Assembly: GCA_024123915.1 (NCBI GenBank)
Contig: CP099650.1
Span: 620,001 to 684,000, forward strand
Length of the DNA: 64,000 nucleotides
Source: Oxalobacteraceae bacterium OTU3CAMAD1
GTDB taxonomy: Bacteria; Pseudomonadota; Gammaproteobacteria; Burkholderiales; Burkholderiaceae_D
Direction of reading: 5' to 3'
The translations under genes were made by a program, and so were the position numbers. A model generated the notes under the pieces. That model saw only the letters and a program-made list of their open reading frames with translations. It was not told the DNA's origin and searched no databases. Shown here in pieces: positions 40,718-49,784 of the stretch. Position 1 is the first letter of the stretch. Every line of letters begins with the position of its first letter.

Positions 40718-40854
40718 AGTGGCGGCGCGGCGATTTGACCCGGAATAGTCATGGACAAACATATGGTAGCACTTGCAAATATGATCCCGACAGGAAACTA
40801 TTTGTTATACTCAAATCAAACCGTCCTCCCTCCAGACTTTTCGCGGGTGCATGT

Positions 40855-42075
40855 ATGTTAAAGAAAGTCGACTCTTCCCAACTAAAAGTGGGCATGTATA
40901 TACATGACCTGAGTTGCGACTGGATGACGCACCCGTTTGTCCGCAACCGGTTTTTGCTGACCAGCGAAGATGAAATCCGCAAGATCCTCAATGCCGGCAT
41001 CCATGACGTTGTCATCGACAGCGGCAGGGGCCTGGACGTGGAGGATGCGCCGTCGCTGGCCGAGGCGCAGGCGGCGACCGAGCGCGAAATCGTTGAAATC
41101 GCCGCCAAGACGCCCGTCATCACCCGCGTAGCGCTGGGCGACGAGATGCGGCGCGCGGTGCAGATCCGCCATCAGGCCTCGACCCTGGTGCGCACGGTGA
41201 TGCAGGACGCCCGCCTGGGCAAGGCGATCGAACTCGATCAGGTCGAGCCCGTGGTGCAGGCCATCACCGAGTCCATCCTGCGCAATCCGGGGGCGCTGGT
41301 GGGGCTGCTGCGCATCAAAACCAAGGACGATTACACCTTTTTGCACTCCGTTAGCGTCTGTACGCTGCTGGTAGCGTTTTGCCGCTCGCGCAACATCGCC
41401 GCCGACGTGACCCATCAGGCCGGCCTGGGCGGCTTGTTGCACGACACCGGCAAGGCGCTGGTGCCGGATGCGATCCTGAACAAACCGGGACCGCTGACCG
41501 ACGAGGAGTTCGCCATCATCAAGCGCCATCCGCGCGACGGTTATGACATCTTGCGGAAAACGCCGGAGGTGGGCCCAATCCCGCTCGACATCACCTTGCA
41601 CCACCATGAGCGGCGCGACGGCAGCGGCTATCCCAGCAAGCAAGCCAGCGAGCAGATCAGCGAACTGGCGCAAATGGCCGCCATCGTCGATGTCTATGAC
41701 GCCATCACCGCCGATCGTTGTTATCACAAGGGGATGTCTGCTGCGGCGGCGCTGCGCAAGATCTATGAGTGGAGCAAGTTCCACTTCAACCCGCAGTACG
41801 CGCAGGAGTTCATGCGCTGCGTCGGTATTTACCCGGTCGGGACGATGGTGATGCTGGAGTCGGGCAGGCTAGGTGTGGTAATCGAGCCACACGAAACCAA
41901 TCTGCTGGCGCCCAAGGTCAACGTCTTCTTCAACACCAAGCAGAATCTGTATATCAAGCCGGAAACGGTCGACTTGTCGCGCGGACTGGGGTTTGGCGGC
42001 GGTGACAAAATCGTCGGCCACGAGTCGGCGGCCAAGTGGAATGTCGACCCGATGCGGTTTTTGACCTTGGGTTAG
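40855..42075 (+). CDS. HD-GYP domain c-di-GMP phosphodiesterase with DUF3391
   Basis: This 406-residue protein has an N-terminal DUF3391 domain (VDSSQLKVGMYIHDLSCDW) and an HD-GYP domain. The catalytic residues are present: LLHDTGKALVP (HD), the intervening His residues, and HHERRDGSGYP (GYP). It should degrade cyclic di-GMP to pGpG or GMP. It has no membrane segment. The ATG at 40855 gives the canonical MLKKVDSSQL start. It converges with a GGDEF gene, and the stop codons overlap by four bases. Confidence 0.93.
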   Translation: MLKKVDSSQLKVGMYIHDLSCDWMTHPFVRNRFLLTSEDEIRKILNAGIHDVVIDSGRGLDVEDAPSLAEAQAATEREIVEIAAKTPVITRVALGDEMRRAVQIRHQASTLVRTVMQDARLGKAIELDQVEPVVQAITESILRNPGALVGLLRIKTKDDYTFLHSVSVCTLLVAFCRSRNIAADVTHQAGLGGLLHDTGKALVPDAILNKPGPLTDEEFAIIKRHPRDGYDILRKTPEVGPIPLDITLHHHERRDGSGYPSKQASEQISELAQMAAIVDVYDAITADRCYHKGMSAAAALRKIYEWSKFHFNPQYAQEFMRCVGIYPVGTMVMLESGRLGVVIEPHETNLLAPKVNVFFNTKQNLYIKPETVDLSRGLGFGGGDKIVGHESAAKWNVDPMRFLTLG

Positions 42076-43115
42076 AAGAATTCCGCCGTGTCGTTGGAGG
42101 CGGTGGTCTGCAGCAGGCCGCCGCTGAGCAGCTCGTCGTAATGGCACACCAGGTTGCGCCCGTGGCTCTTGGCGTAGTACAGCGCCTGGTCGGCGTGTCC
42201 CAGGATGATCACCGGCGCCTCCAGCGGGCTGATGCTGACAAAGCCCACGCTCACCGTCACCTTGCCCACTTGCGGGAAATCATACGACGCCACGTTCATG
42301 CGGAAGCGCTCGATGATCTTTTTGGCGTTGTCGAGCGTGGTCGAGCGCAGCAGCACGACGAATTCCTCGCCGCCGAAGCGGAACACGCGGTCTTGCGCGC
42401 GGAACGACGAGGTGAGCAGGTTGGCGATCAGGATCAGCACCTCGTCGCCGTATAAATGGCCGAAACGGTCGTTAACGTGCTTGAAATGGTCGACATCGAC
42501 CACCGCCAGCCATTGCTTTTCCTCGTCGCCGTGGTGGCGGCGCTCCGGCTCGCCCGGCAGCGTGACCGAGTCCTGCTCGATGCTGGCGGCCAGCATCTTG
42601 GAGAGCTGGTCGTCGAAGGTCTTGCGGTTGAGCAGGCCCGTGAGCGAATCGCGCTCGCTGTAGTCGAGCAGGTTCTGGAAGTTGCGGTAGACGCTGACGA
42701 TGCCGCCGATGATATGGACGGTGTCGCTGGTGTACGGCGTTGGATTGACGATCTCCAGGCAGGTGTCGGCCTTGTCGCCCAGCCAGATCGGCAGCCACAG
42801 CGTGTGCTCGCCGGCCTCGTTGGCGACGTCGGCGCCGGACTCGTGCTGGGCGATGCAGTGCGCCAGCGCCGGGAAATTCTCGATCGGTTCGCCCGGGTTG
42901 TGCAGGTCGGTGTTGTCGACCATGCAGGCCGGCTCGCCGGCGACGATGATGGCGCGAGCCCGCACGAACACCTTGCCCCGCACGGTGGCCAGGGTCAGCA
43001 CGCGGGCCTGACTGGCGCGGGCAAGCTCCTGCACCGCCGAAATCACGGAGATGTCGAGCATCGTGTGATCTCGGTGGCCAGTCATGTCCACCATGTGTTT
43101 CAGTAGGGAATCCAT
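42072..43115 (-). CDS. GGDEF diguanylate cyclase
   Basis: This 347-residue protein has an N-terminal sensor-like domain (about 1-160, no obvious membrane segment) and a C-terminal GGDEF domain (about 170-345). The active site reads GGEEF, preceded by RAQD at the five-residue distance of an inhibitory I-site (RxxD-x5-GGEEF), so the cyclase is predicted to be active and product-inhibited. It synthesises cyclic di-GMP, opposing the neighbouring HD-GYP enzyme. The start at 43115 was chosen for its AGAGAAG context. The domain carries an insertion (EPERRHHGDEEKQW). Confidence 0.92.
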   Translation of the reverse strand: MDSLLKHMVDMTGHRDHTMLDISVISAVQELARASQARVLTLATVRGKVFVRARAIIVAGEPACMVDNTDLHNPGEPIENFPALAHCIAQHESGADVANEAGEHTLWLPIWLGDKADTCLEIVNPTPYTSDTVHIIGGIVSVYRNFQNLLDYSERDSLTGLLNRKTFDDQLSKMLAASIEQDSVTLPGEPERRHHGDEEKQWLAVVDVDHFKHVNDRFGHLYGDEVLILIANLLTSSFRAQDRVFRFGGEEFVVLLRSTTLDNAKKIIERFRMNVASYDFPQVGKVTVSVGFVSISPLEAPVIILGHADQALYYAKSHGRNLVCHYDELLSGGLLQTTASNDTAEFF

Positions 43116-43584
43116 TTTCTTCTCTGGAAAATTAACACACAACCTTGCGGTCAGCCACGCTTTGTTCACGCCTATCAAGCACGATTTCTCTGATAGTCAG
43201 GCGCACGGTAAGAAGCGATACGGGGCCTTTCCAAAGAACAGCTAAGCAGGATAATAGCTTTTTGCAATCAAGGCAATTCTTGTGTGCGAAAAAAAATGTC
43301 CTTGAAGCTTATTACAACCATTTTCCTACAGCAAGGCCTGGCTCAGACTGTTTCCAGCGTACAAGCTTAAGCACGCCACCAGTTTGACATATCCCAGTCA
43401 CAACGACCGCAGGCAGCGCCCTGACCGTTCAAAATAATTCCGCATGGAAAAACTTGCGGCACGTCAATTCCTTCAAATCTGCTAGTCGTATAGTGATCCC
43501 AATGGCGCGGAAACGGCGGTCTGCAGGCCGGCTGTCCGTATCAGAGGTTTTTTTTCTTTAATCGACTCAACTAGGGAGTACATC
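43116..43584. other. 469-base gene-free stretch before the Tad locus
   Basis: This stretch separates the GGDEF gene (leftward) from flp (rightward). It is AT-richer than the flanking coding DNA, as expected of a double promoter region. It holds one 80-codon open frame of unlikely composition that I do not accept as a gene. I see no convincing riboswitch or operator. GGGAG lies before the flp ATG. Confidence 0.6.
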
Positions 43585-43770
43585 ATGAACTCACTTATCG
43601 CAGCAGCAAAGGCGTTTGCGTCGGACGAACAGGGGATCACGGCCATCGAGTACGGCCTGATCGCGGCGACCATGGTCGCCGCTGTGGTCGCCGCGTTCGC
43701 CTTCCTGACGCCGGTGTTGCAGGACGCGTTCGAGACCATTGGTCAAAATATCACCGACGCAACCACGTAA
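43585..43770 (+). CDS. flp: Flp/Fap-type pilin
   Basis: This 61-residue prepilin has the Flp pattern: a short leader, then GITAIEYGLIAATMVAAVVAAF. The processing site lies before the Ile/Glu-Tyr motif (AIEYGLIA), and a hydrophobic N-terminal helix follows. After cleavage by the prepilin peptidase encoded next, it polymerises into the Tad pilus fibre. It heads the locus and is followed by a strong hairpin, which would allow pilin expression to exceed that of the machinery genes. Confidence 0.95.
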   Translation: MNSLIAAAKAFASDEQGITAIEYGLIAATMVAAVVAAFAFLTPVLQDAFETIGQNITDATT

Positions 43771-43776
43771 CAGTCT

Positions 43777-43815
43777 GGCTTTCCAGTCGCCCCCCGGCTG
43801 GAAAGCCATTTTTTC
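43777..43815 (+). terminator. Intrinsic terminator after flp
   Basis: GGCTTTCCAG (43777-43786) and CTGGAAAGCC (43798-43807) form a perfect 10-bp stem, followed by ATTTTTTC. This is a canonical Rho-independent terminator between flp and the peptidase gene, probably partial, so that pilin is made in excess. Confidence 0.9.
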
Positions 43816-43830
43816 GTCCGAAAGTCTCCC

Positions 43831-44361
43831 ATGTTAAACGCCATCGAAGTCATTCTGATCTGTCTGGTCGCGCAGGCGGCGGTGACCGATCTGGCCATGC
43901 GCAAGATTCCCAACGTCCTCATATTGAGTGGACTGCTGTTGGCGATGATACTGCATCTGCTCGGCGGACAGGATTGGGCAGCCTTATCGCACTGGCTGGC
44001 CGGCACGTTGGCCGGCTTTTTTTTATTCCTCCCCCTGTATTTGTTGCGTGGCATGGCCGCCGGCGACGTCAAGCTGATGGCCATGGTCGGCGCCTTTGTC
44101 GGGCCGCAGGCGGCCTTGTACATCGGCGTGCTGGCCTACCTGATCGGCGGCGTGATGGCCGTGCTGATGCTGCTATGTAGCGGCCGCTGGCGCGAGAGCT
44201 GGCGCAATGTCGTGCTGATTTGCAAACCGCTGATGTGGCGCCTGCTCGGCCTGCCGCTGGCTTCCGTGCCCCTGGCCTCCATCGCCAGCGTCGGCGGAAT
44301 TCCCTATGGCGTGGCCATCGCGCTGGGCACCGGCGGCTTTGTGGCGTGGGCGCATCGCTGA
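43831..44361 (+). CDS. tadV: Prepilin peptidase TadV/CpaA
   Basis: This 176-residue A24-type aspartic peptidase of the inner membrane has six hydrophobic segments. The two catalytic Asp residues are visible in TDLAMRKIPN (about 20-29) and MAAGDVKLM (about 74-82). It removes the Flp leader. Size and position are those of Tad-locus peptidases. The ribosome-binding site is weak. A hypothetical ATPase gene follows after 100 bases. Confidence 0.94.
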   Translation: MLNAIEVILICLVAQAAVTDLAMRKIPNVLILSGLLLAMILHLLGGQDWAALSHWLAGTLAGFFLFLPLYLLRGMAAGDVKLMAMVGAFVGPQAALYIGVLAYLIGGVMAVLMLLCSGRWRESWRNVVLICKPLMWRLLGLPLASVPLASIASVGGIPYGVAIALGTGGFVAWAHR

Positions 44362-44461
44362 TCGGCACGCTTGGTCCGACTTTGCTGCGCATCAATGCCC
44401 GTCGGGCACCGCCCGATAAACTTAATTCCTCAATGAAACAATTCAGTCTGCGGAGACCTCC

Positions 44462-45862
44462 ATGCTCAGCCTCGATCCCTCACCCTATGCATCCACTGCG
44501 GAGACGGAGCCGGGCCACGCGCTGCCGCCGCAGCCCAAAACCTTGCGCGACACCGGCCTGCCGCAACAGCTGATTGTCGAGTTGATCGCCAAGGCCATCT
44601 ACGTCGGCGGCAGGACCCATTTGCCGGTGCTCACCACCAAGCTGCACCTGTCGATCAACGTGCTGCGCGAGGCGCTCGACTTCCTGGTCGCCGAGCACGT
44701 GGCCGAGGTGGCGTGGCGCGGCGAATCGGACATCGACGTCCAGTACCAGTTGACGGCCGCCGGCAAGCAGCGCGCCAGCGGATGGATGGAACGCTGCCGC
44801 TACGTCGGCCCGGCGCCCGTCACGCTGGAGGCCTACCGCGCCATGGTCGAACGCCAGGCCGGCCAGGCGCCGCAGCTGTGCGCGGACGATCTGGCCGCGG
44901 AGTTCTCCGACGATTTTCTGCCGCCGTCGGTGCAGCAGATGCTCGGCGCGGCCATGTACTCGGGCCGCACCATGCTGCTCTACGGCCCGTCGGGCGGCGG
45001 CAAGTCGACCCTGGCGCGCCGTCTCGGCGCCATGCAACAGGGACTGGTGGCCGTGCCGCACGCGCTGATGGTGGGGCAGGATATCATCCAGGTTTACGAT
45101 CCGGCGCTGCACCGCGCGCCGTTGCCGCGCCAGGTGCGCCAGGCGCCCGAGCGGCGCAGCACCGATCCGCGTTGGGTACTGTGCCAGCGTCCCGTGGTGG
45201 CGCTCGACGGTGACTTGAGCGAGGACATGCTCGACCCGCAGCCGGACACGCCCAATGGCTGCTACCGCGCGCCGCCCCAACTGATGGCCAACAACGGCTT
45301 GCTGATCGTCGATGACCTGGGGCGCCAGCGCATGTCGTCCACCGATTTGTTCAACCGTTTTTCGCAGGCGCAGGAACTGCAGCGCAGCCAGTTGTCGCTG
45401 GCCGGCGGCTACCATTTCAGCGCGCCGTGCCGGATGCGGCTCCTGTTCGCCACCAGCCAGGCGCCCGACGCGCTGCTCGACGCCTCGGCGCTGCGCCGCG
45501 TCGGCTACAAGATCGCGGTCGGCGCGCTGAGCGCGGCCAACTACCGCACGCTGTTCCGCCAGCGCTGCCTGAGCGCCGGCGTGGCGTACGACGAGCCGTC
45601 GCTGCGCTATCTGATCGACGAACTGCACGCGGGCAGCGGCTTGCCGTTGCTGGCCAGCGGCCCGCAGGAGATCATCAGCCGCATCGTCGATTTCGCCGGC
45701 TTCAACGGCGAGTCGCCACGCCTGGCCCTGGCCACCATCGACCAGGCCTGGAGCAGCATGTTCGCCGGCGGCGGACAGCCGGCCGCCATCGCCGCCCATG
45801 CCGCCCACGCAACCATCAACGGCGGCGACTCCATTGACCAACTGGCCCAACACATCCTATGA
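44462..45862 (+). CDS. AAA-type ATPase of the Tad locus, unknown role
   Basis: This 466-residue soluble protein starts MLSLDPSPY. An N-terminal winged-helix-like region (about 30-105; LPVLTTKLHLSINVLREALD) precedes an ATPase domain with Walker A YGPSGGGKSTLA (about 176-187), Walker B-like LLIVDDLG (about 280-287) and a sensor-1-like LLFATSQAPD. It differs from TadA and TadZ, both present downstream. It overlaps rcpC by ATGA, so it is translationally coupled to pilus genes. It might be an assembly chaperone or local regulator. I do not know its characterised relatives. Confidence 0.75.
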   Translation: MLSLDPSPYASTAETEPGHALPPQPKTLRDTGLPQQLIVELIAKAIYVGGRTHLPVLTTKLHLSINVLREALDFLVAEHVAEVAWRGESDIDVQYQLTAAGKQRASGWMERCRYVGPAPVTLEAYRAMVERQAGQAPQLCADDLAAEFSDDFLPPSVQQMLGAAMYSGRTMLLYGPSGGGKSTLARRLGAMQQGLVAVPHALMVGQDIIQVYDPALHRAPLPRQVRQAPERRSTDPRWVLCQRPVVALDGDLSEDMLDPQPDTPNGCYRAPPQLMANNGLLIVDDLGRQRMSSTDLFNRFSQAQELQRSQLSLAGGYHFSAPCRMRLLFATSQAPDALLDASALRRVGYKIAVGALSAANYRTLFRQRCLSAGVAYDEPSLRYLIDELHAGSGLPLLASGPQEIISRIVDFAGFNGESPRLALATIDQAWSSMFAGGGQPAAIAAHAAHATINGGDSIDQLAQHIL

Positions 45863-46701
45863 AAAACCGACGCGCACTGTGGATGATGGCGCTGGCCGTC
45901 ATATTCGGACTGGGAGCGGTGCTGATGGCGTCGCGCTGGCTGCTGCGGCAGACGCCGACGACGGCCAACCGCATCGTGGTGGCCGCCACCGATGTCAGCC
46001 TCGGTCAGCGGCTGACGCCGGAGATGATGAAATCGCTGGACTGGCCGGCCGACAACCTGCCGCGCGGCGCGCTGCATGACCCGTCCAAGCTGGTGGGCCG
46101 CGTGCTGAAAACCAGCGTGTTGCGCGATGAACCATTGAGCGAAGTGAAACTGGCGCCGGCCGGTACGGTCGGTGGGCTTTCGGCGCTGATCACCGAAGGC
46201 AAGCGGGCCATCACGGTGCGCGTCAACGACGTGGTGGGCGTTGCCGGCTTCGCGTTGCCGGGCAATTTCGTCGATATTCTCGTCAACACGCAGTCGTCGG
46301 GCCACGGCAACGAGAACGCCATCTCCAAGATCGTGCTGGAACGGATACTGGTGCTGGCCGTCGCCCAGGATGTGGGGCGCGACGAGACCAAGCCGCGCGT
46401 GGTCAACGCCGTCACGCTGGAAGTGACGCCTTCGCAGGCGGAAAACCTGGATCTGGCGCGCAGTGTCGGTACCTTGTCGCTGGTGCTGCGCAATCAGGTC
46501 GATCCGCGTCCGGGTGTCACCGACGGCGCCACCAAGTCCTCGCTGCTCGGCGTGGTCGCCAAGCCGGTCGAGCCTGTGCCCGCTTCCGCTCCCGAACCGG
46601 CGGTGGCGGCCAAGCCCCGCCCGCAGGTGGCGGCCGCCCCACGCGCGAGCGCTTGTGTCGGCGTTATCGTCGGCACGCAGCGCACGCAGGAATGTCTGTG
46701 A
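45859..46701 (+). CDS. rcpC: Flp pilus assembly protein RcpC/CpaB
   Basis: This 280-residue protein has an N-terminal membrane anchor (about 8-27) and an SAF domain (about 38-105; VVVAATDVSLGQRLTPEMM), followed by the RcpC segment (ITVRVNDVVGVAGFALPGNFVDIL). It is periplasmic and works with the secretin RcpA in the outer-membrane channel. The Pro/Ala-rich tail is variable. It begins within the ATPase gene's stop overlap and ends 7 bases before the secretin gene. Confidence 0.94.
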   Translation: MKNRRALWMMALAVIFGLGAVLMASRWLLRQTPTTANRIVVAATDVSLGQRLTPEMMKSLDWPADNLPRGALHDPSKLVGRVLKTSVLRDEPLSEVKLAPAGTVGGLSALITEGKRAITVRVNDVVGVAGFALPGNFVDILVNTQSSGHGNENAISKIVLERILVLAVAQDVGRDETKPRVVNAVTLEVTPSQAENLDLARSVGTLSLVLRNQVDPRPGVTDGATKSSLLGVVAKPVEPVPASAPEPAVAAKPRPQVAAAPRASACVGVIVGTQRTQECL

Positions 46702-46708
46702 GGACGCC

Positions 46709-48289
46709 ATGAAAACCCCACTCCGTACTTCGACGCTGTTGATACTGGCGGCGGCAACCCTCCCGCTGCAGGCGGTGACGCCGGCCGCCCTGGGACCGGT
46801 GACCGCGCCGGCTTCGGCGCCCGCGGCTGCGGTTGTGACGGCGCCCAAGGCCGCTGCTGTTGCCAAACCCGTCACCGCGACCGCCGCCAAACCCGCCCCC
46901 GAGCCTTCCGCGGAAGGCAAGGGCTTGCGCTGCAGCGGCCAGGCCGCCGCGCCGGGCAATATGACGCTGCAGTTGGGGAAGTCCACCTTGATGCGCATGC
47001 CCGAGGCGGTGCAGGCGCGCAGCGTCGGCAATCCGGCCGTGCTGCAGGCGATGCTGGTGGCGCCGGATACCTTGTATGTGGTCGGCGTCGACATCGGCAC
47101 CAGCAACATGATTGTGCAGGGCCGCAGCGGCATGTGCAACGTGGTCGAAGTGGTGGTCGGCATCGATCCATCGGCGCTGCAAGCCTCGATCGCCGCGCTG
47201 ATGCCCGAGGAAAAATACATCCACATCAGCGCCGCCGGCGACACGCTGGTCATCAGCGGCATGGTCGACGACGCGCAGACCGCCGCGCGCGTACTGGACC
47301 TGGCGGCCGCCTTCGTGCGCCGGCCGGCGCAGCCCTTGCCGGTCGCCGTGGCAGAAAAAGGCGCGCCGGCACCGGCCACCGAGGCCAAAGCCGGTGGCGC
47401 GACGGGCGGCACGCGCATCGTCAATTTCCTCAACATCAGCGCGCCTCAGCAGGTCATGCTGGAAGTGAAGATCGCCGAAGTCTCCAAGACGCTGCTCGAC
47501 AAGCTGGAGGCGGGGCTGCTGGTGAGCGTAGGCGGCGGCGGCTGGCAAACCACTTTGGCGGCGAACTTCTTCAGCGGCACATTGAAAGGCTTGCTGGGCA
47601 TGGGCCGTCCGGACGGTAACCGTGTGGGCATCGAAGCGGACCGGCAGGAAGGCATGGTACGCATCCTGGCCGAACCGACGGTGATGGCGATCAGCGGCCA
47701 GGAAGGCAGCTTTCTGGCCGGCGGCAAGATCTTCGTCCCGGTCGCGCAGGACAACAACAAGGTGACCCTGGAAGAGAAGGAGTTTGGCGTCGGCCTGCGC
47801 TTCACGCCGACGGTGCTGGCCGGGGGGCGCATCAACCTGCGGGTGGCGCCGGAAGTGTCGGAGATATCGCGCGAGGGCGTCGGCATCACGGCGGTCGGCT
47901 TCTCCGGCGGCGCCGTCCTGCCGCTGATCACGACGCGGCGCGCATCCACCACGGTGGAACTGTTCGACGGCCAGAGCTTTGCCATCGGTGGCCTGATCAA
48001 GAACAACCGCACCACCAATATCCATGGCCTGCCGATACTGGGCGAGATACCGGTGCTCGGTGCGCTGTTCCGCAGCACCGACTTCCAGCAGGACCGCACC
48101 GAATTGCTGTTCGTGGTCACCCCGCACCTGGTGAAGCCGCTGCCGGCCGACTACAAGCTGCCGACCGACGGCGCCACGGCGCCGAGCCGCGCGCGGCTCT
48201 TCCTCGGCGGGAAAATGGAAGGCCTGCCGCCGCCAGTGCCGACGCCCTTGCCATCCACGGCGCCTTTGTCGACGACTGAAAAACGTTAA
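46709..48289 (+). CDS. rcpA: Tad secretin RcpA/CpaC
   Basis: This 526-residue protein has a signal peptide ending near LQA-VT, an Ala/Pro-rich linker, an N-terminal pilus-assembly domain, a BON-like region and the C-terminal secretin domain (about 340-500; GQSFAIGGLIKNN and LGEIPVLGALFRS are family signatures). It forms the outer-membrane pore for the Flp pilus. The true start is the ATG at 46709, with GAGG five bases upstream; the longer frame begins inside rcpC. Confidence 0.95.
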   Translation: MKTPLRTSTLLILAAATLPLQAVTPAALGPVTAPASAPAAAVVTAPKAAAVAKPVTATAAKPAPEPSAEGKGLRCSGQAAAPGNMTLQLGKSTLMRMPEAVQARSVGNPAVLQAMLVAPDTLYVVGVDIGTSNMIVQGRSGMCNVVEVVVGIDPSALQASIAALMPEEKYIHISAAGDTLVISGMVDDAQTAARVLDLAAAFVRRPAQPLPVAVAEKGAPAPATEAKAGGATGGTRIVNFLNISAPQQVMLEVKIAEVSKTLLDKLEAGLLVSVGGGGWQTTLAANFFSGTLKGLLGMGRPDGNRVGIEADRQEGMVRILAEPTVMAISGQEGSFLAGGKIFVPVAQDNNKVTLEEKEFGVGLRFTPTVLAGGRINLRVAPEVSEISREGVGITAVGFSGGAVLPLITTRRASTTVELFDGQSFAIGGLIKNNRTTNIHGLPILGEIPVLGALFRSTDFQQDRTELLFVVTPHLVKPLPADYKLPTDGATAPSRARLFLGGKMEGLPPPVPTPLPSTAPLSTTEKR

Positions 48290-48308
48290 TCACCTCTTAG
48301 GGATCACT

Positions 48309-48587
48309 ATGCGAATTTTATTCAGCATGCTGGCGGTATGCACCTTGGCCGCCTGCGTCAACACGCCGCTGGGCCAGACCACGCCGCAGTGGGACAAGCA
48401 GTTCGGCAGCAGCACCCGCACCGCCATGGCGCAGCAGATCATCGATCCCCAGGCGCGCCGCAACACCGACCCGGTGGCCGGCATGGACGGAAAGGCCGCG
48501 CAGGGCGCCCACGAACGCTATCAGCGCACCTTCAGCGGCACCGCCCCGCAGGCGCCGACGTTCATGATCAGCAGCGACGCTAAATAA
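48309..48587 (+). CDS. Small lipoprotein of the Tad locus
   Basis: This 92-residue protein has a signal peptide with lipobox LAAC (Cys at about residue 16), so it is probably lipid-anchored. The mature part is short, polar and rich in Gln, Thr and Ala, without a known fold. AGGGA precedes the ATG. It lies between the secretin and TadZ, where other Tad loci often encode a pilotin or RcpB-like lipoprotein. A pilotin role for RcpA is inferred from place and size only. Confidence 0.75.
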   Translation: MRILFSMLAVCTLAACVNTPLGQTTPQWDKQFGSSTRTAMAQQIIDPQARRNTDPVAGMDGKAAQGAHERYQRTFSGTAPQAPTFMISSDAK

Positions 48588-48596
48588 GGCCCCACC

Positions 48597-49769
48597 ATGA
48601 AAGCACTGATGATCAGCAGGGACAGCCTGCTACACGCGGAAATCGCCGCACAGGGTTCGGCGCGCATGCCGGCGGTGCAGCTGGTGGCGTCGCGCAACGG
48701 CCTGCGCGACGCCGTCGAACGCCAGTTGCCGGAGTCGCCGGAGCTGGTGATCTTCGACGCCAGCGACGTCAAACCCGGCGAGGCCGATTTGGTCGAACGC
48801 CTGGGCAAGACCTACCCGTCGGCCTCGTTCATGCTGCTGACGCGCGAGCCCCAGCAGGATTTGCTGATCCGCGCGATGCGGGCCGGCATGCGCGAAGTGC
48901 TGCAGCTGCCGCTGGTGCACAAGGCCTTCCACGAGTCGATGGACCGCATCGAAGTGGCGGCCGGCGTGAGCCAGATGCGCGACGGGAAGGTGCTGGCCTT
49001 CATCTCCTGCAAGGGCGGCAGCGGCGCCACGTTCTTGTCGACCAATTTCGGCTACGCGCTCGCCGCGCTGGCCGACAAGAAGGTGCTGCTGATCGACCTG
49101 CACGGCCAGTTCGGCGACGCCACCTTGTACGTGTCGGACCAGAAGCCGGCGATGACGCTATCCGACATCTGCGGCCAGATCAGCCGGATGGACGGCTCCT
49201 TCCTCGATTCGTGTCTGGTGCACGTGGCCTCGAACTTCGGCGTGCTGGCGGCGGCCGACGATCCCAACCACCTGGTCGACATGAAACCGGAGCACATGGA
49301 CACCATCCTGCGCGTGGCGCGCCAGCACTACGACTACATCGTGCTCGATGTCGGCCGCCAGATCGACGCCATCTCGCTGCGCGCGCTCGATCAGGCGGAC
49401 GCGATCTACCCGGTGCTGCAACTGGCGCTGCCGGACATCCGCGACGGCCGCCGCCTGCTCGACATCTTCCGTTCGCTGGGCTATCCGAGCGACCGCACCC
49501 GCCTGATCGTCAACCGCTACGAAAAGGGCGGCAAGCTGCGGCTGATGGACCTGGAGCAGGCGCTGGGCGCGGAAGTGATGCACACGGTCCCCAACGACTA
49601 TATGTCGGCCACGGACTCGGTCAACCAGGGCATACCGGTGCTGCAGCTGTCGCGCAGCAGCGCCGTCGCCCGCAGCCTGGCCGACCTGGTGGAGCTGGTG
49701 ACGGCGCGCCGCGTTTCCGAAAGCAAGGGCCTGTTCGACCGCCTGTTCGGGCGCACCGACAACGATTGA
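48597..49769 (+). CDS. tadZ: Pilus localisation ATPase TadZ/CpaE
   Basis: This 390-residue protein has an atypical receiver-like N-terminal domain (about 1-125) and a ParA/MinD-type ATPase domain with deviant Walker A SCKGGSGATFLSTN (about 140-153) and Walker B-type VLLIDLHGQFGD. TadZ proteins place the pilus machine at the pole or at foci. The phosphoacceptor region of the receiver lacks a convincing complete acidic pocket, as is usual. It is 9 bases after the lipoprotein gene and 15 bases before tadA. Confidence 0.93.
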   Translation: MKALMISRDSLLHAEIAAQGSARMPAVQLVASRNGLRDAVERQLPESPELVIFDASDVKPGEADLVERLGKTYPSASFMLLTREPQQDLLIRAMRAGMREVLQLPLVHKAFHESMDRIEVAAGVSQMRDGKVLAFISCKGGSGATFLSTNFGYALAALADKKVLLIDLHGQFGDATLYVSDQKPAMTLSDICGQISRMDGSFLDSCLVHVASNFGVLAAADDPNHLVDMKPEHMDTILRVARQHYDYIVLDVGRQIDAISLRALDQADAIYPVLQLALPDIRDGRRLLDIFRSLGYPSDRTRLIVNRYEKGGKLRLMDLEQALGAEVMHTVPNDYMSATDSVNQGIPVLQLSRSSAVARSLADLVELVTARRVSESKGLFDRLFGRTDND

Positions 49770-49784
49770 TTTCCGGAGTAGAAA

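Noticed and set aside
43145..43387. An 80-codon open frame in the gap before flp
   Set aside because: No ribosome-binding site, no family resemblance, and a composition that fits non-coding DNA.
43116..43584. A possible c-di-GMP riboswitch upstream of flp, suggested by the neighbouring GGDEF and HD-GYP genes
   Set aside because: I could not find a convincing conserved core or paired helices in the sequence.
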